From Clavibacter sepedonicus (GTDB taxonomy: Bacteria; Actinomycetota; Actinomycetes; Actinomycetales; Microbacteriaceae), in NCBI RefSeq assembly GCF_000069225.1, contig NC_010408.1:30792-94791 (forward strand): a stretch of 64,000 nt of DNA, read 5' to 3'. The notes beneath the pieces were generated by a model, which was not told the origin of the DNA, made no database searches, and saw nothing but the letters and a program-made list of their open reading frames with translations. Each line of letters opens with the position of its first letter. Positions within the stretch are counted from its first letter, which is position 1. The position numbers and the translations under genes are program-made. Shown piece after piece: positions 16,780 to 25,378 of this stretch.

Positions 16780-17409
16780 CTACACGGGGCCCGTGAACAG
16801 GAGCAGGATCCCGATCCCCGCGAGGGTGATGGCGGGTCCGTGAGCTCGGCCGCCGGTGCGTCCGAGCCCGGTGAAGTGCTCGACGATGCGCTGTATCGCG
16901 CCGATCGTGAACGCGATGGGCAGGAGGTAGATCGCTGCCCAGCCGGCGTAGATGGCGATCGAGAGGGCGAGTGCGCCGGCGTACTTGACGTCGCCGTAGC
17001 CCATCCATTTCGCGAGGCAGCAGCCGAGGTAGAGCAGGCTGGTGATGCCGGCGGCGCCGAGCGGTACGAGGGCTTGCGTGGCGTCGCCGGTCAGGATGCC
17101 TAGGCCGATCGCTTGGACCAGGCCGACGACGGCGAGAGGCCCGACGAGGCGGTTGGGGAGCCGCAGCGTGCGGACGTCGATGACGGCGAGGGTGCCGGCG
17201 AATGCGGCCACGATCACGACCAGCGTCACCGCGTGCGCCCGGTGGTCGGGGGTCGTGGCGTAGAGGGGCAGGATCCCGGCGCTGAGCGCGCCGGCGCCCA
17301 CGAGGCTCCACCGGTTGACGCGGGGCGCTGCGGGGAGGGCCACGGTCGCGGTCGCGTCCTCGAGGGGCACGCGTGCGTCCTCGAGGGGCGCGTGTGCGTC
17401 CGTGGCCAC
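16780..17409 (-). CDS. Prepilin peptidase (TadV/CpaA type, A24 family)
   Basis: This encodes 209 residues from a GTG at 17409. It is polytopic, with the two catalytic Asp motifs of type IV prepilin peptidases: VIDVRTLRLPNRL in the middle and GYGDVKYAGALAL downstream. It would cleave the leader of the small pilin encoded at 23400-23615 and possibly the TadE-like pseudopilins. It is the last gene of the leftward tad operon, 13 bases after the LysM protein stop. Confidence 0.88.
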   Translation of the reverse strand: MATDAHAPLEDARVPLEDATATVALPAAPRVNRWSLVGAGALSAGILPLYATTPDHRAHAVTLVVIVAAFAGTLAVIDVRTLRLPNRLVGPLAVVGLVQAIGLGILTGDATQALVPLGAAGITSLLYLGCCLAKWMGYGDVKYAGALALSIAIYAGWAAIYLLPIAFTIGAIQRIVEHFTGLGRTGGRAHGPAITLAGIGILLLFTGPV

Positions 17410-17422
17410 TCCCCCAGCTCCT

Positions 17423-20400
17423 CTACTGCTGCCGGTCGCCGGCGGTGACGAGGTCCTGGGTCTCGTCGTCGAGCTCGTAGTCGGGATCCGTGCCGCTGAC
17501 GCGCGCGTACATGGCGTCGACGATGCGCCGGAACTCGTCCGTGTCGCCGGTCTGCATCGCGGCGCGGAGCTCGGTACGCCACCCTGCCTCGTTCAGCGGG
17601 TCGACCGACTGCGCGACCCGCGCGGCGAAGCGGGCCTGGTCGCTGTCACGCTCATCCAGCGCACGCCGGCCGAGCTCGTCGGCGGCGTCCATGACGGCCG
17701 CGATCATCTCTTCGAGCGGGATCGAGATCCACTGCCACCAGCGGACGGTGTTGCATCCGCTGAACGGCTGCCCGCGGACGAGCTTGATAGCCCGGACCAG
17801 GTCCTCGTTCGACGTGCGGCTCAGGTCCGGTCCGATGAGGTCGCGGAAGTCGTCCCAGTCGCTGCGGATCGCGGGGTGCAGCGTGTAGCCCTGGTGGTTG
17901 ACGTTCTCCGGCAGCAGGAGCTCCCCGGTCGGGGAGTGCCCGAGCGCGAGGCGCACCTTCTTCGCGAGCCCGCGCTGGTTGTTGGAGGCGTCCTTGGTGT
18001 CCGGCCAGAAGGCCATCTGCAGCTGACGGCCCTCGACTCGGCCGTTCAGCAGCAGGTACGCCATGAGCTCCACGCCGCGGCCGGGCATCGCGTCTTCGTC
18101 GGCTAGGTGCAGCGCGTCGACCGGGCCCAGCAGGCGCACGTACGGCGCCGGCCAGCTCGGCGACTCCTCTACGACCTCGTCCTCGGCCGCGGTGGTGTCC
18201 GCGGCCGCGGCCGCTGCGGGGAGCTCCTCGTCCGGAGCCTCGGCCACCGCCTGCGTCGGTGCCTCGTCCTGGTCATGGAGCACGACGTCCACGGCGTCCG
18301 GGGCGTCCGCGGGCACCTCGGTGGGAGCGTCGGCCACGACGTCGACGTGCGCCTCCTCCGTCGACGCGTCCGCGAGCACGGTGGCCGTGGCCGGGATCTC
18401 GTCGACGCGAGCGGGAGCGGGGACGGACTCGTGCTGGGTGGTGTCGAACAGCTGCTGGATCAGGCGCAGCTCCTCGCCGTCTAGGAGCTGCGGGGCGAAC
18501 GGGAGCGGCGGCATTGCGCCGCCGGCCGAGACCAGCTGCGCGCTCGTCCGGGAGCTGAGCTCGATGGTGGATCCGCGGGCGACGGTCGCCCCGTTGGACA
18601 CGGTCGCGACGCCCAGGCGCGGGATCCGGTCGACGAGCTCCGCGAGCTCGGTCTGCTTCTCCTCCGAGGGCACCTCCGCGAGGATCACGATGTGCGGCGC
18701 CCACGACTCCGCCTCGGTCGCGTGCACGCGGCCTGCGTGGACACCACCGATGCCGTAGGACGCGAGCGCGTGCTCGCGCTCCTGCAGGTCGTGGCGGATG
18801 TTCCGCACAAGCGCGTCGACGTCGTCGACGTGCTGCACCCGGAACCGGTTGAGGTCGCGGGCGAGCCCGTGCGGCATCCCCACGAGGGTGACCTGGATCT
18901 GGTCGGACCACGGGTTCTCGGCGAGCTCCACCGCCATGGCGTTCAACAGGCCGCGCGCGGTGGCGTCGTCGCCGGTGATGTTCAGGGATCCGATCTGCTC
19001 GAGATCGAGCATGAGGACGCCGTCGCGCTCGTCGACGCCGATCGTGATCAGGGCCGGGTACGGCGACACGGAATCCCTGCTGGGCGTCAGCGCCGTCCCC
19101 GGGGTGATGACCCACGCGGTTCCGTCCGGGTGCGCCTTCACGAACGGGGCCGGGAGCTCCGCGGGACCGGTGAGGTACAGCGCGATCTCCGACTTCTCCA
19201 GGCGCAGGGCGAACAGCTCCGGCAACGCGCTGCCGGTGTCCTCAGCCCAGATCTGCAGACCACGCAGCGCGTTGTCGATGTCGGTGATCCCGAGCGGGTC
19301 CTCCACCATCCGCAGCTCTAGCTCGAGTTCGCTCGCCGGCTTCTGCGGCATCGCGATCCGAGTCCCCGGCTGACGCTTCCGACGCTGCATCTGGCGCCGA
19401 CGACCCAACGCGGCCAGCAACGCCGCGGCCAGCAACGCGCCGATGCCGCCCGCTGTCGTGAGCGGAATGCTCAGGTCGACGTCGTCCGAAGCGGTGGCGC
19501 CGGCGCTCGCCGCAGCATCGACGGGCGGTGCGGGCGCGGCGGCGGCTGGTGCCGGCGCGGCGGACGGCGCCGCGGCAGGCGCCTCGGTCTCGGTCTGGGT
19601 GGACGGCGCCGCGTCCTGGACGGTGGCGCCGCCGCCCCCAGCGCCTCCGGCGAGGTCGGAGGGGGCTCCGACGTCGGCGGTGGACGAGGACGACGTCGAC
19701 GCGGCCGCGCCGCTGGTGCTGCCGGCGTCCGGTGCGGGCGCGGCAGCCGGCTCAGGCGTCGGGGCGGGCTGGGGCGCGGCGACGCCCGGGATGACGAGCT
19801 GCCAGCCCGGGAGGATGCGGTCGGGGTTGCTGAGGTGGGCGCCGCCGGGCTGGGTGATGCCGGCGGAGGCCTTGTAGATGTCGACGTCGCGGGCGCCGTC
19901 GCCGTAGTAGTGCTCGGCGAGGTCCCAGAGCGTGTCGCCGTGCACGACCGTGTGCTGGACGTCGACGGTGGCCGGCGCCGCGGCGACCGGTGCCGGAGAC
20001 GCCGCTGCGGGCGCTGCGGCCGTCGCGGTGGCGGGCGCCGTGACGGTGGCGGGCGCCTGCGGGGCGCTCGCGGTCGTGCGGGCCATGTCGCTGTGGGCGG
20101 GGGCTGCTGAAGCAGCCTGGACACCGCCGGAGCTGGCGAACATAACGAGGACGGCGGCGATCATCGTGGCCGCGAGCTGCTGCTGGCCCTTGAACGCCCA
20201 GGAGCGCTTGGTGGTGGTGCGGCCGGCGATGGATGCCGCGATCTCGAACAGCATCGGGATCGCGAACAGGGCCCACGCGACCCAGCCGACGAGGGGCAGG
20301 ATCCGGGTGAGCAGGATGACGTTGCCGTAGTCCGGGGTCAGCGTGACGATGCTGTGCAGCTGGTCGGGCGTGGGGATCGGGTTGCCGGCCGCCATCAGCA

Positions 20401-20473
20401 GAACGGCGGGCACTCCCCCGATGATCGCGACGAGCGCGATCAACGAGCCGAGTCCGGTGAGGATCTTGCGCAT
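17423..20473 (-). CDS. Large membrane protein with LysM and BTAD-like domains
   Basis: This encodes 1016 residues. Three N-terminal membrane helices (about 5-28, 52-74, 100-118) are followed by an Ala/Pro linker, a LysM domain (about 172-228: VVHGDTLWDLAEHYYG then LPGWQLVIPG), a second low-complexity linker and another membrane helix (about 345-362, ending at the basic GRRRQMQRRKRQ). The remaining ~650 residues are cytoplasmic; the last ~230 resemble a winged-helix plus bacterial transcriptional activator (BTAD) domain (YVRLLGPVDALHL, LVRAIKLVRGQPF). It may link cell-wall binding to assembly or regulation of the tad pilus. Similar fusions occur in actinobacterial tad-like loci. Confidence 0.8.
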   Translation of the reverse strand: MRKILTGLGSLIALVAIIGGVPAVLLMAAGNPIPTPDQLHSIVTLTPDYGNVILLTRILPLVGWVAWALFAIPMLFEIAASIAGRTTTKRSWAFKGQQQLAATMIAAVLVMFASSGGVQAASAAPAHSDMARTTASAPQAPATVTAPATATAAAPAAASPAPVAAAPATVDVQHTVVHGDTLWDLAEHYYGDGARDVDIYKASAGITQPGGAHLSNPDRILPGWQLVIPGVAAPQPAPTPEPAAAPAPDAGSTSGAAASTSSSSTADVGAPSDLAGGAGGGGATVQDAAPSTQTETEAPAAAPSAAPAPAAAAPAPPVDAAASAGATASDDVDLSIPLTTAGGIGALLAAALLAALGRRRQMQRRKRQPGTRIAMPQKPASELELELRMVEDPLGITDIDNALRGLQIWAEDTGSALPELFALRLEKSEIALYLTGPAELPAPFVKAHPDGTAWVITPGTALTPSRDSVSPYPALITIGVDERDGVLMLDLEQIGSLNITGDDATARGLLNAMAVELAENPWSDQIQVTLVGMPHGLARDLNRFRVQHVDDVDALVRNIRHDLQEREHALASYGIGGVHAGRVHATEAESWAPHIVILAEVPSEEKQTELAELVDRIPRLGVATVSNGATVARGSTIELSSRTSAQLVSAGGAMPPLPFAPQLLDGEELRLIQQLFDTTQHESVPAPARVDEIPATATVLADASTEEAHVDVVADAPTEVPADAPDAVDVVLHDQDEAPTQAVAEAPDEELPAAAAAADTTAAEDEVVEESPSWPAPYVRLLGPVDALHLADEDAMPGRGVELMAYLLLNGRVEGRQLQMAFWPDTKDASNNQRGLAKKVRLALGHSPTGELLLPENVNHQGYTLHPAIRSDWDDFRDLIGPDLSRTSNEDLVRAIKLVRGQPFSGCNTVRWWQWISIPLEEMIAAVMDAADELGRRALDERDSDQARFAARVAQSVDPLNEAGWRTELRAAMQTGDTDEFRRIVDAMYARVSGTDPDYELDDETQDLVTAGDRQQ

Positions 20474-20486
20474 CAGAGGTGCCTCT

Positions 20487-21489
20487 CTAGCCGAAGGGGT
20501 TGACGGTGTTGGTGTTCACGGACTGCAGCTCGCCGACGCGGACGATGGCGCTGCTCGAGGTGTCTCGGACGGCGATCTGTCCACTGGTGCCGCCACCGGT
20601 CCAGGTGACGGTCCAGTGACTGGTCGCGGTGATCGTGAACTCGCCGCTACCGGAGGTCTTCTGGAAGCGGAAGCCGCACGTCGGGGAGTCCTGCGCGAGC
20701 TGGTCCTTCATGGCGGCGAGGTTGAAAGGGGTGCCGGCGCCGCAGGTGACGCTCTGACCGTCGCCGCTCTTCCACGTCACGGAGGACACCTTCGCGGTCG
20801 CGGTGACCGTGGTCCCTCCGAGCGTGCCCGTCTCCGTGTAGGGCCCGTAGCTGAGCGGGGCGGGGTTGTTGACCCAGAGCCACACCGGGATCCCGACCCA
20901 CGTGCGCCGGTAGGGCGCCGTGTTCGGCGGGTCGTCGCTGTGGACCTTGCTCTCGGGCGCCATGCCGATGTCGATGCCGCGGAGCTGGAACGTCTTCACG
21001 AGCGCGGCCGCGGCCTGCGCCGGGGTGTACTGGACGACGCCGGCCGGGGGGGGTATCCGACCAGAACGTGGCACCGAAGCACCCCTCACCGAGGTCCGGG
21101 GGGCAGTACGGCGTGCACTTGTACCAGGCCCCGACGGCGGCCGACTTGCCCGACGGCGGCGTCGTCTGAGGATCGGCGACCTTGATGTAGCCGGTGCAGC
21201 TCCCGGTGCTGCTGTACGCCCCGTCACCGGTCGAGCACGGCACCTCGGTGTCGCCGAACTTGCACGTCTGCGGCCCAGGCGTGAACCCGATCGGAGAGCC
21301 TTGATCACCGCCACCACCCGCCCCTGGAGTTGGCGCAGGATCACCCGTCCCGGGAATCGTAACGTCGCAACGAGACGTGACGAGACCGATACTGCACGTA
21401 TTCGCGGATGCCGATAAAGGAGCCGCGTAGAACGAGATGAGAACTATGACCGCAAGGCCCGCCATAGCTCGAAGCACGCGACCTAGCAC
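20487..21489 (-). pseudogene. Secreted tad-locus protein, frameshifted at a C8 tract
   Basis: Translation from the GTG at 21489 (AGGAG eight bases upstream) gives a signal peptide (VLGRVLRAMAGLAVIVLISF) and a Cys-rich secreted region ending near FWSDTPP. The frame then changes at eight consecutive G on the plus strand (21046-21053). The second frame continues from VVQYTPAQAAAALVKTFQL to NTNTVNPFG at 20487. Total length is 1003 bases, one more than a multiple of three, so seven C instead of eight would give an intact 333-residue protein. It could be a real mutation, a phase-variable switch or a sequencing error. The function is unknown. Confidence 0.8.
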
Positions 21490-22133
21490 TGTGGCGCTCC
21501 TGCCTGGCCGCTGATGTTCGAGGTCTCGTAGACCTTCCACGACTTTTCGGCCGGGATGTATCGCACGTTGGCCTGGACGGGAGCGACCTTCTGGTCGGAA
21601 ACGGGCGCAGGCGAGCCATCCGCATTCGAAGCGGATTGGTTCGAGATGTCAAGGCAGCCCTTCAGGTAGACGACGCCGTTCGCAATGGGCGCGCCTCCTG
21701 CGGGTGTTAGCTCGCCGAACGTCGTCGTCGAAGCATCAGACGTCCATATCGGTGCACCCGTGACCGTGCCCTTCTTCTCCGCCAGCTGCGCCGCCACGCT
21801 CTTGACCTGCATCAGCACTGTTCCAGTCGCGAACGGATCGATCCGGTTCGGGTCAGCTCCGGCGTCGGCCTGGATCTCGTACTGCACGGCCACGAAGTCC
21901 TTGACCGTGCGGTCCGCGGCGACGTAAGCATCCTCGCTACTCGCCGGCGGATCCGTCTGGCCGGGGCCGCTCAGAGGCTGGTACGCGGTCGGCGTCGGGG
22001 ACGGAGCGGGTGAGGGCTCCGCGACCGCACTAGTCGCGGGACTCCCGCCGCCCCCCGACGTGCATCCGGTGAGGAGGACGACGGCGGTGAGCGCCACCGC
22101 GACGAGCGGTGCGTGCTTGCGAGTGATGATCAT
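21483..22133 (-). CDS. Lipoprotein
   Basis: This encodes 216 residues from ATG 22133. The N terminus is a lipoprotein signal (VALTAVVLLTGC, lipobox LTGC), followed by a Gly/Pro/Ser linker and an extracytoplasmic domain with VKDFVAVQYEIQADAG and VYLKGCLDIS. It is probably anchored to the outer face of the membrane beside the pilus machinery. The stop overlaps the start of the next (frameshifted) gene. Confidence 0.8.
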   Translation of the reverse strand: MIITRKHAPLVAVALTAVVLLTGCTSGGGGSPATSAVAEPSPAPSPTPTAYQPLSGPGQTDPPASSEDAYVAADRTVKDFVAVQYEIQADAGADPNRIDPFATGTVLMQVKSVAAQLAEKKGTVTGAPIWTSDASTTTFGELTPAGGAPIANGVVYLKGCLDISNQSASNADGSPAPVSDQKVAPVQANVRYIPAEKSWKVYETSNISGQAGAPQC

Positions 22134-22150
22134 GTCTGCGTCCTTCTGGT

Positions 22151-22528
22151 TCAGTTGCCGTCGACGAGTCGAGCGGATGCGGAAGCGTGAACGGGCATGG
22201 GCCCGATCCCGATCAAGCTCAGGATCTTGGGCACGTACTTCATTTCCACGGTGACGACGACCTGGTTGTTCTCGATGTGCGCGTCGCCCGTCGCGCCCGC
22301 AGCTGCGATGTAGTTGTCCGCGGCCCGGACCGCGGCCGCCGAGCTCAGCGTGAACGCGTCACCGTTCACCGCGTTGCCGGTCGCCGCGTTCGTACCGGCA
22401 CGGGCAGCTCCCTGAGCAACGGTCAGGGACTGCTCCACGGTCCGCGTCTTCCCGTCCCCATCTACGACGACGCCCGCGATGATCATGAGGGCGACGGCCA
22501 GGATCGTCATCAAGGGGATGAACTTCAT
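22151..22528 (-). CDS. TadE/TadG-like pseudopilin or membrane-anchored pilus protein
   Basis: This encodes 125 residues: a short cytoplasmic start, one hydrophobic helix (about 5-25, MTILAVALMIIAGVVVDG) and an Ala-rich extracellular domain (LTVAQGAARAGTNAATG, VVVTVEMKYVPKIL). It matches the TadE/G-type minor pilins common in tad loci. It lies four bases after the upstream stop. Confidence 0.7.
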   Translation of the reverse strand: MKFIPLMTILAVALMIIAGVVVDGDGKTRTVEQSLTVAQGAARAGTNAATGNAVNGDAFTLSSAAAVRAADNYIAAAGATGDAHIENNQVVVTVEMKYVPKILSLIGIGPMPVHASASARLVDGN

Positions 22529-22532
22529 CGCG

Positions 22533-22976
22533 TCACCGCTCTCGGTAGGGGTCCACGGGACTCGTGGCCGTCTGCGTGATGGTCATGGATCCGGGGATCA
22601 GCGGGAACACCAGATCCGACGTGTTGATCGTGCACCGGACGGTCGCGGTCACCGTCCCGGTCTCCCCCAGCCGCGTGCTGAGCCCGTTCCCCCCGATCGA
22701 GAGATCCAGGCTCGCGCACGAGACGTTGCCCTCGAGCGCACGCACCGCCGCCGCCTTCGCATGAGGAACCGCCTCCACGGCAGTGCGGGAGAGCGACGCA
22801 TCGCGCGCAGCCGCAGCCGCAGCGCTCGCGACGGTGTTATCCGCCGTCCCATACCGGCCCATGAACATAATCACCCCGATCAACGGCAGAATCACGCCCA
22901 CGAGCACGATCGCCACCGCAGGCACCTCCTCGACCTCACCGCGCTCGTCCCGCAGCGCTCGCCGTAGTGCGTTCAT
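22533..22976 (-). CDS. TadE-like pseudopilin
   Basis: This encodes 147 residues from the ATG at 22976, which overlaps the upstream stop (ATGA). A basic start, the RDERGEVEEVPAVAIVLVG sequence and a hydrophobic helix, then AASAAAAAARDASLSRT and a beta-rich domain, are typical of TadE-family minor pilins. It is probably part of the tad pilus. Confidence 0.8.
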   Translation of the reverse strand: MNALRRALRDERGEVEEVPAVAIVLVGVILPLIGVIMFMGRYGTADNTVASAAAAAARDASLSRTAVEAVPHAKAAAVRALEGNVSCASLDLSIGGNGLSTRLGETGTVTATVRCTINTSDLVFPLIPGSMTITQTATSPVDPYRER

Positions 22977-23389
22977 GACGCGGGGACCCATCGTTCGATG
23001 GGTCCTGTGACCGTGCGGGACACTTCCGGGAGGGTGACACCTGGGATGAGCGAGAGAGCGCGGCCCGTGACGGTCACGGTGACGGTGGTCGGGGCACGTT
23101 CGACGCTCACGTTGGGCGAGGTGAGGTATCCCCCGGCCTGGGTGAGAACCTGCTCGCCCGCCGCGCGTCCGCTGTCGCTGTCAGCCTGGTAGGCGCGCGC
23201 GGTGCTGTAGGCCGCGGTGGCGGCGCTCTGGGCGATGTTCGTGCCTTGGAACCAGAGTGCGATTTGCACGCCGAAGAACACCATCAGCACGATGCCCGGG
23301 AGCACGATCGCATCGCCGGCATAGCCGTCGTCTTCGCGGAGTCGTGCCAGCGCATGTCGGGGCGAGCCGAGCCTCTTGATGATGGTCAT
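22973..23389 (-). CDS. TadE-family pseudopilin
   Basis: This encodes 138 residues. The pattern LREDDGYAGDAIVLPGIVL, a hydrophobic segment, FQGTNIAQSAATAAYSTAR and a C-terminal beta-rich domain (VTVTGRALSLIPGVTLPEV) is the TadE signature. It is translationally coupled to the second TadE-like gene downstream. Confidence 0.85.
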   Translation of the reverse strand: MTIIKRLGSPRHALARLREDDGYAGDAIVLPGIVLMVFFGVQIALWFQGTNIAQSAATAAYSTARAYQADSDSGRAAGEQVLTQAGGYLTSPNVSVERAPTTVTVTVTGRALSLIPGVTLPEVSRTVTGPIERWVPAS

Positions 23390-23399
23390 GGTGGCGGCC

Positions 23400-23615
23400 T
23401 TAGCCGGGCAGCTTGCCGAGGTAACCGGTGACCCAGGCGGTGACGAGGCCGATGATGGTGAGCCCGAGGGCTACCCCGCCGATGATGAAGATCGCCTTGG
23501 TAGGCACGTCATCGAGGCCGGACTCGGGGTTCGAGCGGAGGTCCTCCAGGCGTGTGCGGAGTCCGGTGTCGATGCGGACGATCCGGGTGAGGACGAGGTC
23601 GTTGAGCTTGCTCAT
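23400..23615 (-). CDS. Probable Flp-type pilin
   Basis: This encodes 71 residues. A charged N-terminal leader ends at NPESGLDDVPTKA and is followed by one long hydrophobic helix (IFIIGGVALGLTIIGLVTAW). Size, position between TadC and the TadE-like genes, and the Gly before the hydrophobic segment fit a prepilin that the TadV-like peptidase would process. It is probably the major pilus subunit. Confidence 0.7.
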   Translation of the reverse strand: MSKLNDLVLTRIVRIDTGLRTRLEDLRSNPESGLDDVPTKAIFIIGGVALGLTIIGLVTAWVTGYLGKLPG

Positions 23616-23633
23616 GGTGGTGCCTTTCGGTTC

Positions 23634-24515
23634 TCAGATCGTGGTCAGTTGGAGGACGAGGGGGACGAGGACAAGGGCGAGGACCGGTATGAGCGTCGCG
23701 AGTACGGGGTAGGTCATGGCGCTGGTGGCCCGGGCTGCGGCGTCGAGGTCGTCTGCGGCGACCTTGGCACGGAGCTTGTCGCAGGCCGCGCGAAGCTGGT
23801 CGCGGAGACCGACCCGGGCTTCGCCAAGTCGCATCATCCGTGCCATGTCCGTCAGGGCGGGGACCTCGAGCTGCTCGCCGAGCCGGTCAAGTGCGTCCCA
23901 CTTCGAGACGCGTGTGAGGTCGGCGATCTGGTACTCGCGTCGGATCCGGCGGAAGGCCCAGGTGTCGGAGAGGCTCGCCGCCTTGCTCAAGGCGCTGTCA
24001 GGGGTGGTTGTACCGAGGAGGGTGACGGCGACCAGCTCGAGGTAGACGGTGACGAAGCGGGTGAACTCACGTCGCGCTTGTCGAGCCTTCGTGCGGACGG
24101 TTGCGTCGGGCGACAGCCACATCACCAGCGCGAGGGCCGGGCTGAGGAGGAGCGGTAGCGGGAAGAAGAATCCGAGAGCGAGCTGGAAGACGATGGGGAG
24201 GAAGAGGGGCCCGATGAATCCGATGGCTGCCAGCTGCAGCTTTCGCGCGTAGAAGGTGCTGACCGGGATCTCGAGGAGGTCGAGTTCCTTCGTTGGGGCA
24301 GCGAAGCCGCGGACGTTGGGCATGCGTCGGCTGATCCAGGTCCCGGCGCGGTCGGCGCGGGTTGAAGTGGTGACGGTGGGCGCGGCGGTGAGGTCGCCGA
24401 GCCGGGTGAGCGCGTCGTCAGCGAGCATGACGCGGGGGGCGAGCTGGAGGACGAGCACGGCCAGTCCAAGGCCGATGAGTGCGCCGGGGAGGAGCGCGAT
24501 CAGCGCGGGGCTCAT
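23634..24515 (-). CDS. tadC: TadC-like inner-membrane platform protein
   Basis: This encodes 293 residues from the ATG at 24515, which overlaps the upstream stop (ATGA). Two N-terminal helices, a central T2SSF-type cytoplasmic domain (RREFTRFVTVYLELVAVTLL, LARM-type helices) and a C-terminal helix (VLATLIPVLALVLVPLVLQL) match the TadC half of the platform. It partners TadB and the TadA motor. Confidence 0.88.
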   Translation of the reverse strand: MSPALIALLPGALIGLGLAVLVLQLAPRVMLADDALTRLGDLTAAPTVTTSTRADRAGTWISRRMPNVRGFAAPTKELDLLEIPVSTFYARKLQLAAIGFIGPLFLPIVFQLALGFFFPLPLLLSPALALVMWLSPDATVRTKARQARREFTRFVTVYLELVAVTLLGTTTPDSALSKAASLSDTWAFRRIRREYQIADLTRVSKWDALDRLGEQLEVPALTDMARMMRLGEARVGLRDQLRAACDKLRAKVAADDLDAAARATSAMTYPVLATLIPVLALVLVPLVLQLTTI

Positions 24516-25378
24516 GTGCGCGCTCCATCCGAGATGGTCTGGATGATGCGGGCGTCCGGGAGGGTCTTGCTCTGGGACTTCGCCCACACCAGTATCAGCG
24601 CGAACATACCGATGATGACGACGAGGATGCTCTGCCCGAGAGGCGTGGAGAAGGACGCGAGCTGTGGTGAGCCGGAGAATACGACGATGCAGGCGAGCAC
24701 GAACCCGACGATGCCGGTCATCTGCACGAGGGTGCGGCGTGGCTTGTCGCGCTCGTTGTAGATGAGGCGGCGCTGCTTGACCTGGGTGGCGAGGTTGTCG
24801 GCGAGCCCCTCGAGGGCCGTCGACAGGCCGCCGGCGTTGAACTCGGCCGCCTGGATCAGGTAGATGACGACCTCGTCTGCCCACGCGCTGTCGAGTTCGT
24901 CGGCGAAGGCGCGCAGCGCGTCGGTGTTGGACCAGGACCCTGACATGCGGTTGTTCAGCCGGTCGACCGTGACGCGGAGGATTGGTGGTGCAGCGGTGCG
25001 GCTGAGGTCGATGACCTCACGCAGCGTGAAGGTGCCGGTGTCTGCTGTTGCGGCGAGGCTCCGGGTCCACGCCTCGAGAGCGGACAGCAGGTCCCGCTCG
25101 GTGGTGTCCTGCTTGCTGAGCAGTAGGGGGAGCCCGACGAACGCGACGGGCGCGATGAGGACGAGAACGATGATCCCGGAGAGGCTTGCGCTGATGAGGC
25201 CGACCACAACTCCCAGAAGCAGGCTCGCCTTCGTCCTCGTGCTCACCTTGGACCACAGGGGTCGGGTGGCTCGGCGCTGAGAGCGGGGCCGCGGCGGGGG
25301 CGCGGGCTGGAAGGCACGGATCAGCACGAGGATGCCGCCCACGGTTGCAGCCCCAGCGAGTGCTGCGAGGAGTGCCAT
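24512..25378 (-). CDS. tadB: TadB-like inner-membrane platform protein
   Basis: This encodes 288 residues: one N-terminal helix, two more after a basic segment, a T2SSF-like domain (DLLSALEAWTRSLAATADTG, AEFNAGGLSTALEGLADNLA) and two C-terminal helices. It forms the pilus platform together with TadC. The ATG overlaps the TadA stop by one base. Confidence 0.88.
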   Translation of the reverse strand: MALLAALAGAATVGGILVLIRAFQPAPPPRPRSQRRATRPLWSKVSTRTKASLLLGVVVGLISASLSGIIVLVLIAPVAFVGLPLLLSKQDTTERDLLSALEAWTRSLAATADTGTFTLREVIDLSRTAAPPILRVTVDRLNNRMSGSWSNTDALRAFADELDSAWADEVVIYLIQAAEFNAGGLSTALEGLADNLATQVKQRRLIYNERDKPRRTLVQMTGIVGFVLACIVVFSGSPQLASFSTPLGQSILVVIIGMFALILVWAKSQSKTLPDARIIQTISDGART

